DNA of 23,264 nt from UBA1425 sp045537495 (GTDB lineage Bacteria > Bacillota > Clostridia > Oscillospirales > Acutalibacteraceae). Positions 16,576 to 23,264 of this stretch are shown here, piece after piece. A model generated the notes under the pieces. It saw only the letters and a list, made by a program, of their open reading frames with translations. It searched no databases and was not told the DNA's origin. Numbering within the stretch: position 1 is the first letter of the stretch; each line of letters opens with the position of its first letter. Location: the NCBI GenBank assembly GCA_045537495.1, contig JAZSPN010000069.1, forward strand, positions 1 through 23,264, read 5' to 3'. Position numbers and translations under genes: made by a program.

Positions 16576-17403
16576 ATGAAATTCGGACTTTCACTGCCCG
16601 CAAAAACATTCATGCCCGAAGATTCGAAGAAGCTGGGCGACGATTACAACGCCTTTGAAAATTTGATTTACGGCTACGGCGTTGCAAAAAAATTAGGTTA
16701 TGACTATATCGAAGCTGCTGTCGGTGCCGTAAATGATCTGAGTGACAACGAACTCATCAGATTAAAAGAGCTTGTCGACGAAGGTAAGTTTTCCCTCGAA
16801 ATCTGCAACTGCTTTATACCTGCGGACATCAGGATGTTTCAAGTGCCCTTCAAAACCATCGAAGATTTTGTCGAAAAATCTATGTTTCGGATGTCGTCTT
16901 TAAATGTCAAAACGGTTGTTTTCGGCAGCGGTGCGGCAAGAATGCGACCTGACGGCATTGATATTTCAGCGGGAAATGATTTTTTGAAAAAGTTTCTGAC
17001 TTTATGCGGGAATATCGGCAGCAAGTACGGTATAAGCACTTCTCTTGAACAGTTGAACAGCACAGAAACAAATCTGATTAACACCGTAAAAGAAGGCGCA
17101 TCGCTTGTCAGAGAATTAAATCTTTCAAACGTTTTTTTACTCGCCGATGTATTTCATATGTCAATCGAAAATGAAGATTTCACATCTGTTTCCGACAACT
17201 TGGATATAATATCTCATTTTCATGTTTCCGAAGCGCCCGGAAGAGTTTTTCCCGGGAAATTCAGGGGAGATTATATTCAAAACTTTTTAAGCTTCATAAA
17301 TTCAACCGACACAGACAAAGACATAACTGTTGAATGTGTATTTGATGACTTTGAAAGCGAAGCTCGGTCTGCACTTGAATTTTTAAAGGAGAAGATACTG
17401 TGA
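16576..17403 (+). CDS. Sugar phosphate isomerase/epimerase-like TIM-barrel protein
   Basis: The 275-residue protein has the xylose-isomerase-like (AP endonuclease 2) TIM barrel. The divalent-metal ligands expected in this fold can be placed at Glu158 (SLEQLN), Asp191 and His194 (LADVFHM), His214/His216 (SHFHVSE) and Glu253 (TVECVF). Family members isomerise or epimerise keto sugars, inosose or hydroxypyruvate. SD GGAGG lies 5 nt before the ATG. It follows the GH38 stop by 11 nt and overlaps the next gene by 4 nt, consistent with acting on a sugar released by the GH38 enzyme (inference). The reaction itself cannot be assigned. Confidence 0.78.
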   Translation: MKFGLSLPAKTFMPEDSKKLGDDYNAFENLIYGYGVAKKLGYDYIEAAVGAVNDLSDNELIRLKELVDEGKFSLEICNCFIPADIRMFQVPFKTIEDFVEKSMFRMSSLNVKTVVFGSGAARMRPDGIDISAGNDFLKKFLTLCGNIGSKYGISTSLEQLNSTETNLINTVKEGASLVRELNLSNVFLLADVFHMSIENEDFTSVSDNLDIISHFHVSEAPGRVFPGKFRGDYIQNFLSFINSTDTDKDITVECVFDDFESEARSALEFLKEKIL

Positions 17404-18209
17404 GTTTCAAAATATCTGAAAAAGACAAAAAATTTGATGTTTACCTCGACGAAAGGCTTTTTACTTCCTGTGTTTACAGCGACAAGTTCATAAGACCTTT
17501 CATGGGACCCGTTTACACTTCATTCGGTAAAACCTTTACACGTTATGCTGATTTTCACGAGGAGCATCCGCATCAGCGTTCCGTGTTTGTCGGAATAGGC
17601 GATATCAACGGTATCGACTTCTGGAACGAAAAGGGCGAAGGCAAAGGAAAAATGGTCTATGACTCTACGGTTTCACTGAAAGACGGCAATGTCGCCGAAA
17701 TCGCAGTTAAGCTTATATGGAAATCTGCGGATACAGACGAGCCTTATCTCGATGAAATACGAACGATGACCTTTGAAAAAAAGGATGACTGTATTGCGGT
17801 TAATATTTCAATTGAACTGACAGCATCTTATGATGAAATCCGTGTCGGAAAAACAAAAGAGGCAGGACCTCTCGGTGTCCGCGTAACAGATGAAATCCGT
17901 GCCGATGCAAACGGATGTTTTGTCAACTCCGAAGGTGGATTGAACGAGGAGTTCTGCTGGGGAAAAACAGCGAAATGGTGTAATTACAGCGGATGTGTCG
18001 ACGGCAGAAAAATCGGTATCGCGTTTTACGACAGAAAAGTCAACTCGGAATATCCTACCGCTTGGCACATAAGAAATTACGGTCTGATGGCCGCCAACAA
18101 TCTCTTTTTCAAAGGCGGATATGTACTGAAAAAAGGTGAAACTGTAAAGTATAACTACTTGCTTTGTTTCTGGGAAAACGATTTCGATCCCGAGAAGTAC
18201 AGTGACTGA
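17400..18209 (+). CDS. DUF6807 (PmoA-like) family protein
   Basis: The 269-residue protein matches the DUF6807 family, often labelled 'methane oxygenase PmoA' in databases although it is unrelated to membrane methane monooxygenase. Recognisable segments are DFHEEHPHQRSVFVGIGDINGIDFWNE (His56 and His58 in HPHQR) and the C-terminal YPTAWHIRNYGLMAANNLFFKGG. The family has no firm biochemical role that I can name; it is frequent in carbohydrate loci. The start is GTG, overlapping the upstream stop as GTGA, with AAAGGAG 8 nt before it, so translation is coupled to the isomerase-like gene. It contains no membrane segment or signal peptide. Confidence 0.75.
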   Translation: MSFKISEKDKKFDVYLDERLFTSCVYSDKFIRPFMGPVYTSFGKTFTRYADFHEEHPHQRSVFVGIGDINGIDFWNEKGEGKGKMVYDSTVSLKDGNVAEIAVKLIWKSADTDEPYLDEIRTMTFEKKDDCIAVNISIELTASYDEIRVGKTKEAGPLGVRVTDEIRADANGCFVNSEGGLNEEFCWGKTAKWCNYSGCVDGRKIGIAFYDRKVNSEYPTAWHIRNYGLMAANNLFFKGGYVLKKGETVKYNYLLCFWENDFDPEKYSD

Positions 18210-18211
18210 CA

Positions 18212-19447
18212 ATGATGGATAAAAAGTATTTTTCGCAGTTAGGCTTAGTATTGATTTCAGCGGTTATCGGATTGATCGGAGGTCTGTCCGGCGCCGTATT
18301 TTCGCATGCAATTTCATTTGTCACATCACTCAGGGAAGATCACGGCTTTATATTATATCTGTTACCCTTCACAGGCATAATAATCGTCTTTTTAAACAGA
18401 CATCTGTCCGGAATTTCCCACGGAACACACGCTGTTATCGAGGCGGCAAAGCACAGCGGAAACATTCCGATTTCACTCGGATCCGATATTTTCATTTCAA
18501 CGGTACTTACACATCTTTCGGGCGGTTCGGCGGGGCGTGAAGGTGCGGCACTTCAACTCGGCGGAAGTTTCGGAAGCTATATCGGAAAAGCGGCAAAACT
18601 CGACACCGAGAAAAGAAAAATAACCGTTCTTTGCGGAATGAGCGCCGTATTCTCGGCACTTTTCGGCACTCCTTTGACTGCCTGTGTTTTTGTATGCGAG
18701 CTTACGGCGACAAAATTCATTGCAATAAAACCGCTGTTCTACTGTCTGATTTCATCGTTCATATCTTTTTTTACTGCAAAATTTTGGGGAGTAAGTCCCG
18801 AAAGATTTACTCTGAATTCGGTTCCCGACTACTCACCTAAAAGCATTCTGATATCGGCGCTGGTCGGAATATTATGTTCCTTGGTCGCTTATCTTTTCCA
18901 TATCTGTCTGACGTACGGTGAAAAACTTTTCGAAAAGCTGTTTCCGAATGCATATTTACGCATTCTAACAGCAGGTATAATTATTATAATTTTCACGCTT
19001 TTTCTCGGCAGAGATTATTGCGGCGGCGGTAATAATCTGATTGAAAAAAGTCTTGAAGGACACGTTATTCCCGAAGCCTTTTTGCTGAAAATCATGCTGA
19101 CAACCGTTACCGTTTCAGGCGGTTATAAAGGCGGAGAAATCGTTCCCACACTTTCGATCGGCGCAACATTCGGAGCTCTCGTCGGACTTGTTACAGGATT
19201 CTCTCCTGCATTGTGTGCAGCCTGCGGCATGATATCTTTGTTTTCCGCACTTACCGACTGTCCCTTGGCATCGCTCTTACTTTCGGCGGAGCTTCTTTCC
19301 GGTTCAGGCTTTTTCTTCACTGCAATTTCAGCTTTTGTCGCTTTTGTTCCGGCAAGTAAAATCAATATTTTCAACGCGGCTACATTTGAATCCGAAGCAG
19401 TAAAAAATATTTTCCGCAAATCTGCAAAAAACTTCAGACACAAATAA
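18212..19447 (+). CDS. CLC-family anion channel/antiporter
   Basis: The 411-residue protein has many hydrophobic helices and the CLC core. GGSAGREGAALQLGGS contains the gating-Glu position (Glu110), GMSAVFSALFGTPLTACVFVCE follows, and GGYKGGEIVPTLSIGATFG (303-321) replaces the usual GxFxP segment. The chloride-binding GSGIP motif is absent; the corresponding region reads ISHGTHAVIEA. The KGGE(V/I)xP pattern recalls the fluoride-type CLC-F branch, so fluoride or chloride are both possible. The gene starts 2 nt after the DUF6807 gene with no clear Shine-Dalgarno, implying translational coupling. No fluoride riboswitch is visible. The family call is secure; ion selectivity is not. Confidence 0.85.
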   Translation: MMDKKYFSQLGLVLISAVIGLIGGLSGAVFSHAISFVTSLREDHGFILYLLPFTGIIIVFLNRHLSGISHGTHAVIEAAKHSGNIPISLGSDIFISTVLTHLSGGSAGREGAALQLGGSFGSYIGKAAKLDTEKRKITVLCGMSAVFSALFGTPLTACVFVCELTATKFIAIKPLFYCLISSFISFFTAKFWGVSPERFTLNSVPDYSPKSILISALVGILCSLVAYLFHICLTYGEKLFEKLFPNAYLRILTAGIIIIIFTLFLGRDYCGGGNNLIEKSLEGHVIPEAFLLKIMLTTVTVSGGYKGGEIVPTLSIGATFGALVGLVTGFSPALCAACGMISLFSALTDCPLASLLLSAELLSGSGFFFTAISAFVAFVPASKINIFNAATFESEAVKNIFRKSAKNFRHK

Positions 19448-19452
19448 TTTTT

Positions 19453-19482
19453 GTATTAAAACTCCCTGCATTGGCAATAATT
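19453..19482 (+). promoter_or_regulatory. Candidate sigma-F type promoter for sigG
   Basis: GTATT (19453-19457) lies 15 bp before GGCAATAATT (19473-19482), which fits the sigma-F pattern as I recall it (GYATA, then GGNNANANT). sigG is a known sigma-F target in B. subtilis. The predicted start near 19489 would fall in the loop of the leader hairpin. Sequence match only. Confidence 0.4.
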
Positions 19483-19502
19483 CTGTTATCAATGCACGGG
19501 AG
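19462..19502 (+). promoter_or_regulatory. Hairpin occluding the sigG ribosome binding site, also terminator-like for the upstream operon
   Basis: CTCCC (19462-19466) pairs with GGGAG (19498-19502), and TGCATTG (19467-19473) pairs with CAATGCA (19490-19496), with C19497 bulged: 12 bp in all. A further 4-bp extension (ATAA with TTAT) lies inside the loop. The 3' arm contains the sigG Shine-Dalgarno GGGAGG (19498-19503). A T-rich tract with six T (19507-19512) follows, so the structure could also terminate transcripts from the CLC gene. Confidence 0.75.
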
Positions 19503-19510
19503 GTTATTTT

Positions 19511-20278
19511 TTGCAATACAGCAAAGTAGAGATCTGCGGAGTAAACACTTCGAAGTTAAAAGTGCTGAAAGAAAGTGAAAAAACAGAACTGCTGAAAAAG
19601 ATGAAAAACGGCGACAAAAACGCACGAGAATTACTGATTAACGGTAATCTGCGACTTGTACTTTCGGTAATCCAAAGATTTTCAAACAGAGGAGAGAATC
19701 CGGACGATCTTTTTCAGGTGGGTTGTATCGGTTTAATAAAAGCGATAGATAATTTCGATGTAACACAGAATGTAAGATTTTCGACGTACGCCGTTCCCAT
19801 GATAATCGGAGAAATACGACGGTATCTTCGCGATAACAACTCGGTGCGGGTAAGCCGTTCAATGAGAGATACGGCGTATCACGCGATGCAGGTAAAGGAG
19901 ATGCTAATAAACAAACTCGGCAGAGATCCGACGGTCGAGGAAATTGCAAAAGAAATGGATAAAGACAAGGAAGAGGTAGTTCTGGCACTCGAATCGATAG
20001 TTGAACCGGTATCGCTGTATGAACCTATCTATTCCGACGGCGGTGATACGATTTACGTCATGGACCAGATAGGTGATAAAGTTACCGACGAAAGCTGGCT
20101 TGAGGAAATACAGTTTAAGCAGGCTATAAAAGATCTTCCGATAAGAGAAAAACGCATTCTCTATCTCAGATTCCTGATGGGAAAAACGCAAATGGAGGTT
20201 GCAAAAGAGATAGGAATATCGCAAGCTCAGGTTTCAAGGCTCGAAAAATGCGCAATTAAACAAATAAAGGGACAATAA
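19511..20278 (+). CDS. sigG: RNA polymerase sporulation sigma factor SigG
   Basis: Sigma-G directs late forespore transcription. The 255 residues start YSKVEICGVNTSKL, a stretch diagnostic for SigG. Region 2 follows (NLRLVLSVIQRFSNRGE...DDLFQVGCIGLIKAIDNFD, FSTYAVPMIIGEIRRYLRDNN), then region 3 (RVSRSMRDTAYHAMQVKEML), the segment EPIYSDGGDTIYVMDQIGD and the region 4 helix-turn-helix (KTQMEVAKEIGISQAQVSRLEK). The TTG start has GGGAGG 7 nt upstream, and that site is inside a 12-bp hairpin. In Bacillus and many Clostridia sigG lies next to spoIIGA-sigE; here a CLC transporter gene precedes it and nagB follows. I see no clear terminator after it. Confidence 0.96.
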   Translation: MQYSKVEICGVNTSKLKVLKESEKTELLKKMKNGDKNARELLINGNLRLVLSVIQRFSNRGENPDDLFQVGCIGLIKAIDNFDVTQNVRFSTYAVPMIIGEIRRYLRDNNSVRVSRSMRDTAYHAMQVKEMLINKLGRDPTVEEIAKEMDKDKEEVVLALESIVEPVSLYEPIYSDGGDTIYVMDQIGDKVTDESWLEEIQFKQAIKDLPIREKRILYLRFLMGKTQMEVAKEIGISQAQVSRLEKCAIKQIKGQ

Positions 20279-20301
20279 TCAAGCTTTTTTGCGATTAACT
20301 G

Positions 20302-20330
20302 TTTACATTTCAGTCAATATTTGTTATGAT
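20302..20330 (+). promoter_or_regulatory. Sigma-A promoter of nagB
   Basis: TTTACA (20302-20307) and TATGAT (20325-20330) are separated by 17 bp. The predicted start near 20337 leaves a leader of about 36 nt. A 14-nt stretch overlapping the -35 (20294-20307) resembles a CcpA cre site on the minus strand but has two mismatches at core positions, so I do not call it. Confidence 0.75.
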
Positions 20331-20359
20331 TATTCAGTAATAAATTTTAACTTAATAAT

Positions 20360-20364
20360 AGGAG
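20360..20364 (+). promoter_or_regulatory. Shine-Dalgarno AGGAG fixing the nagB start at 20373
   Basis: AGGAG lies 8 nt before ATG 20373. The frame stays open upstream to 20289, but that would include the promoter and has no ribosome binding site. Confidence 0.85.
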
Positions 20365-20372
20365 TGTCTGAA

Positions 20373-21095
20373 ATGCAAATTTTAACTTTTAAAACCACAG
20401 AAGAGATCGGCGCTGCCGCAGGTAAGCTTTTTGTTGAAACAGTACTCAATAATCCGAAGGCTGTTCTCGGTCTTGCAACGGGTGCCACGCCCGTTCCCAC
20501 TTATGAATACATGGCGAATGAATTCAAAAACGGAAATGTCAGCTTTAAAGATGTCACAACGTTTAATCTTGATGAATATTGCGATCTTCCCAAAGAGCAC
20601 AAAAACAGCTTTTATTCATTCATGGTGGACAACCTTTTCTCCAAGATTGATGTCAAGGCAGAAAACATCAACTTCCTTGACGGTAATGTAGCTGATCCCG
20701 ATGCCGAAAGCAAAAGATATGCCGATGCAATTACAGCGGCGGGCGGTATTGATATTCAGTTCCTCGGTGTCGGCAGAAACGGACACATTGCTTTTAATGA
20801 GCCTGCCGATGAATTTACGGATGAAGCTTTCAAGGTTAAGCTCACCGACAGCACAATCGAAGCTAACTCGATTTATTTCGACGATATTCCCATGCCCCGT
20901 TACGCGATGACAATGGGTATCGGTTCCATCATGAGAGCAAAGAAGATCGTTTTCGTTGCAACGGGCGCTTCCAAGGCTGAAGCGGTTAAAGCCATGATTA
21001 AGGGCGAGGTTACACCCGCTTGCCCCGCATCAATCCTTCAGAATCATCCCGACTGCTATGTACTTCTCGATGAAGCCGCAGCCTCGTTGCTTTAA
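20373..21095 (+). CDS. nagB: Glucosamine-6-phosphate deaminase
   Basis: NagB converts glucosamine-6-phosphate to fructose-6-phosphate and ammonia, bringing amino sugars from chitin, peptidoglycan or mucin into glycolysis. From ATG 20373 the protein is 240 residues, the usual short Gram-positive length. Motifs are GLATGATPVPTYEYM, FNLDEYCDLP (catalytic base Asp67), HKNSFYSFM and GVGRNGHIAFNEP with His138 and Glu143. A consensus promoter lies 43 nt upstream and the SD is AGGAG. nagA is not adjacent. The dnaD-like gene starts 5 nt after its stop, so a metabolic gene heads a replication-gene transcript. Confidence 0.96.
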   Translation: MQILTFKTTEEIGAAAGKLFVETVLNNPKAVLGLATGATPVPTYEYMANEFKNGNVSFKDVTTFNLDEYCDLPKEHKNSFYSFMVDNLFSKIDVKAENINFLDGNVADPDAESKRYADAITAAGGIDIQFLGVGRNGHIAFNEPADEFTDEAFKVKLTDSTIEANSIYFDDIPMPRYAMTMGIGSIMRAKKIVFVATGASKAEAVKAMIKGEVTPACPASILQNHPDCYVLLDEAAASLL

Positions 21096-21100
21096 TACAG

Positions 21101-22108
21101 ATGAAATTTCACATTAATCCTTCACTCTCGTGGGGCGCTGTTTTCAGTGTACCCGCGGTAGTTGCCGACAGATATATAAAATTAGCTAACCCGGAGCAGC
21201 TCAGAACACTGCTCTGGGTGCTTCGTCATGCATCGGAACAGCCGGATGTCGATGCTGTCGCGAAAGAACTCGGTTTTACAAATGCAGATGCTTTTGAGTA
21301 TATAAGCTTCTGGATCTATGAAGGAATTCTTATTTCCGAGGAGCAAAACAATATTCCGAAAGCCCCTGAACAGAAGTTTTCCGAAGCCAAGACCGAAACT
21401 CCTCCAAAAGCCAAAAAAGAGCTTCCTTCCATACCCGAAGTCAAGCCGACGCAAAGTCAGATAATAGCCCGTGCCAAGGAATCGGCTGAAATATCGGAGC
21501 TGTTTGAAGAGGCTCAGAAAAAATTCGGCAGAACACTCGGCTATGACGGACAGTGTACACTTCTGATGATGCACGATCAGTACGGCTTGCCGATCGAAGT
21601 GATTCTGATGCTTATCGAGTATTGCGTCAGTATACATAAAACCTCAAATTCTTTTATTGCGACTGTTGCAAAAAACTGGGCGGAGGAAGAGATTGACACA
21701 CTCGAAAAGGCTATGGAAAAGGTTGATTCTCTCCAACAGTGTCGGAGTCTTTGGAATAAATTAAGACATTCAACCGGTCTTTCCGCCCCGAATCCCACCT
21801 CGGCACAGGCGGCATTTCTGCGAAGCTGGAAATACGATCTCGGCTACGATATCGATATGATTCTTCTCGCATACGAAGAGATGGCAAACAGATGCACTCG
21901 ACTAAGCTTTCCGTATATCAACAAAATACTGGTTTCATGGCATGAAAAAGGATTTACAACTCCCGAACAGGTGTTTGAAGATAAAAAACGCTACGCCGAC
22001 AGCAAAAAGAAGCAGAAGGATGCCGAAACTCCCGCTTCGTACGATATCGACGAACTCGAAAACCGACTTATGCACGGTCCGATCGTTTACAAAAAGAAGG
22101 ATGAATAG
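21101..22108 (+). CDS. DnaD-domain protein, replication initiation (primosome) factor
   Basis: DnaD/DnaB proteins help load the replicative helicase in Firmicutes. The 335 residues comprise an N-terminal winged-helix-like region (1-80), a charged, Pro-rich linker (about 82-118) and two DnaB_2/DnaD C-terminal repeats. The first ends FIATVAKNWAEEEID (185-199) and the second ends in the diagnostic FPYINKILVSWHEKGFTTPEQV (270-291). The tandem repeat makes it DnaB-like in architecture, so the exact role (DnaB or DnaD) is open. It starts 5 nt after nagB without a recognisable Shine-Dalgarno, suggesting coupling to nagB translation. The helicase-loader ATPase gene follows 8 nt downstream, a conserved arrangement in Clostridia. 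Confidence 0.88.
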   Translation: MKFHINPSLSWGAVFSVPAVVADRYIKLANPEQLRTLLWVLRHASEQPDVDAVAKELGFTNADAFEYISFWIYEGILISEEQNNIPKAPEQKFSEAKTETPPKAKKELPSIPEVKPTQSQIIARAKESAEISELFEEAQKKFGRTLGYDGQCTLLMMHDQYGLPIEVILMLIEYCVSIHKTSNSFIATVAKNWAEEEIDTLEKAMEKVDSLQQCRSLWNKLRHSTGLSAPNPTSAQAAFLRSWKYDLGYDIDMILLAYEEMANRCTRLSFPYINKILVSWHEKGFTTPEQVFEDKKRYADSKKKQKDAETPASYDIDELENRLMHGPIVYKKKDE

Positions 22109-22116
22109 GTGTTGTT

Positions 22117-23091
22117 ATGGGTTACAGTGAAAGAATTTTCCGAAGAGCAACCGAAATACTTGAACAAAGAAAATCTGCCGCAGAAGCACAGGCACGCCTC
22201 AATAAGCAGATTGCCGAAAGCAAAATCCCGCAGCTGAAAGAGCTTGATAAAGAGATATCACGACTCGGACTTGACGTTATTAAGGCTATCGGCATGAAAG
22301 AAAATGCCGATGTGTTTATTCAGAAGCTTTCTCAAAAGAGTCTTGAGGCTCAGTCCAAACGTTCCGAGCTTCTCAAAGAGTCGGGTTTTCCCGAGGACTT
22401 TCTTTCCGTGAAGTACACCTGCCGTAAATGTTCCGATACGGGAACTGTCGGCGGTTACCGATGTGATTGCTTCGACTCTCTTTTAAAGCAGACGGCATAT
22501 AAAGAGCTTTGCAGCGATTTCCCCATTGAAAAAAGCACGTTTCAGAATTTTAAACTCGGTTTTTATTCAAAGAACACGGATCCGAATTCGGGAATCGTGC
22601 CGTATGACCGTATGAGTGATATACTCGGATTCTGCAAATCCTACTCTAACGATTTCGATCTCAATTCTCCGAGTATTTTCATGTACGGCGAAACGGGACT
22701 CGGGAAAACCCATCTTTCACTTGCGATTGCAGGTGAAGTTGTCAAAAAGGGCTACGGTGTAATTTACAGTTCTGCCCAGAATCTTTTCAACAAGATGGAA
22801 AGAGAGCATTTTTCACGTGATTCCGACAACGAAGACACCTCGTCGATTCTCGAATGCGATCTTTTGATAATAGATGATCTCGGTGCAGAATTTTCGACTC
22901 AATTTACGGTTTCTTCACTGTATAACATAATCAACACAAGACTTCAGAGTGGTTTACCCGTTATAATCAGCACGAATCTTCCCATAAAAGAATTTGAAGC
23001 AAGATATACCCGTCGTGTCACGTCGAGAATCTTCGGATGCTACACAACCCTTGCGTTTTGCGGCAGTGACATCAGACAAATTTTAAGATAA
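22117..23091 (+). CDS. DnaI/DnaC-type helicase loader ATPase
   Basis: This AAA+ protein loads the replicative helicase at origins and restarted forks. The 324 residues have an N-terminal helical, coiled-coil-prone region (1-90) and a Zn-binding Cys set (Cys102, Cys105, Cys116, Cys118). The AAA+ core has Walker A GETGLGKT (191-198), Walker B LLIIDDLG (Asp253, Asp254), sensor 1 ISTNLP and an arginine-finger region RYTRRVTSRIFG. SD AGGTG overlaps the end of the dnaD-like gene. Pairing with that gene supports the replication role. IstB-type transposition ATPases are related, but no transposase is nearby and the Zn region fits DnaI/DnaC. Confidence 0.92.
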   Translation: MGYSERIFRRATEILEQRKSAAEAQARLNKQIAESKIPQLKELDKEISRLGLDVIKAIGMKENADVFIQKLSQKSLEAQSKRSELLKESGFPEDFLSVKYTCRKCSDTGTVGGYRCDCFDSLLKQTAYKELCSDFPIEKSTFQNFKLGFYSKNTDPNSGIVPYDRMSDILGFCKSYSNDFDLNSPSIFMYGETGLGKTHLSLAIAGEVVKKGYGVIYSSAQNLFNKMEREHFSRDSDNEDTSSILECDLLIIDDLGAEFSTQFTVSSLYNIINTRLQSGLPVIISTNLPIKEFEARYTRRVTSRIFGCYTTLAFCGSDIRQILR

Positions 23092-23101
23092 GGAAAAATA
23101 T

Positions 23102-23264
23102 ATGGATATTATCAAAACACTTACAACCGAATTTTCTCTTCAGTCATGGCAGGTTGAAAATACCGTAAAGCTCATCGACGAAGGAAATACCATTCCGTTT
23201 ATTGCACGATACAGAAAAGAAGCCCACGGAACGCTTGACGATCAGGTACTACGTGAACTTTCCG
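23102..23264 (+). CDS. tex: Tex-family RNA-binding protein, N-terminal fragment, runs off the window
   Basis: The first 54 codons are present: the translation starts MDIIKTLTTEFSLQSWQVENT and contains TIPFIARYRKEAHGTLDD, the highly conserved N-terminal Tex signature. Tex proteins bind nucleic acid, carry a C-terminal S1 domain and affect transcription and stress responses. The ATG follows the helicase-loader stop by 10 nt, with TAAGGA overlapping that stop codon, so it continues the nagB-dnaD-dnaI transcription unit. The remaining roughly 650 residues lie outside the window. Confidence 0.93.
   Translation, partial: MDIIKTLTTEFSLQSWQVENTVKLIDEGNTIPFIARYRKEAHGTLDDQVLRELS

Noticed and set aside
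17400..18209. Particulate methane monooxygenase subunit (PmoA)
   Set aside because: The database name attaches to this family, but the protein is soluble, has no membrane helices and sits in a sugar operon.
20279..20301. Possible terminator after sigG (AAGCTTTTTT)
   Set aside because: There is a T run, but only a 6-bp palindrome and no stable stem before it.
20294..20307. cre-like CcpA operator overlapping the nagB -35
   Set aside because: Two of the informative positions, including the central CG, do not match, and AT-rich promoter sequence gives such hits by chance.
22117..23091. IstB-type transposon ATPase
   Set aside because: The fold is shared, but the Cys-rich N-terminal region and the adjacent dnaD-like gene point to the helicase loader, and there are no transposase or inverted repeats.
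1..23264. CRISPR arrays, tRNAs, rRNAs, prophage or insertion sequences
   Set aside because: No repeat-spacer pattern, cloverleaf-like sequence, integrase, transposase or terminal inverted repeat was seen by eye; the gaps between genes are nearly all under 120 bp.

Overview
The window looks like chromosomal DNA of a spore-forming, low- to mid-GC Firmicute, most likely an uncultured gut-type Clostridia. The basis is the SpoIVB and sigma-G genes, Gram-positive style Shine-Dalgarno sites (AAGGAG, GGAGG, GGTGAT), several TTG/GTG starts, consensus sigma-A promoters and a DnaD/DnaI-type helicase-loading gene pair. I see no prophage, insertion sequence, CRISPR array, tRNA or rRNA.

Layout. (1) 1-621: the 3' end of spoIVB and its terminator. 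(2) 644-9215: a likely seven-gene operon on +, with a sigma-A promoter at 644-672, gaps of about 10-35 nt and a terminator at 9189-9215. It encodes an SGNH hydrolase-like protein, a GH32-like protein, a FAD-dependent oxidoreductase, a single-chain L-serine dehydratase, a nitrilase-GDPD fusion, a DMT-family membrane transporter and a PHP phosphoesterase. (3) 9221-11138: a minus-strand pair, trpS then an Mrp/ApbC ATPase, behind a near-consensus promoter. (4) 11187-19447: a second compact + strand operon with a HAD phosphatase, a very large GH38 alpha-mannosidase-like enzyme, a sugar-isomerase-like TIM barrel, a DUF6807 (PmoA-like) protein and a CLC anion transporter. (5) 19453-20278: sigG, whose Shine-Dalgarno sits in a strong hairpin. 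(6) 20302-23264: nagB with its own promoter, then a dnaD-like gene, a dnaI-like gene and the start of tex.

How the genes fit together. Regions 2 and 4 both look like carbohydrate-catabolism clusters: glycosidase-like proteins, an isomerase, a sugar-oxidoreductase-type flavoprotein and phosphatases. None of the soluble proteins shows an obvious signal peptide, and no ABC or PTS importer or transcription regulator is present. Processing is therefore probably cytoplasmic, with uptake and control encoded elsewhere (inference). NagB feeds amino sugars into glycolysis.

The observations most worth follow-up are the nitrilase-GDPD fusion with an altered metal-site motif, the GH32-like protein without the usual acid/base Glu, and the sigG leader hairpin that overlaps a candidate sigma-F promoter. 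Five start codons were moved from the longest open frame to a downstream start with a proper Shine-Dalgarno (2932, 4652, 7512, 8373, 20373).
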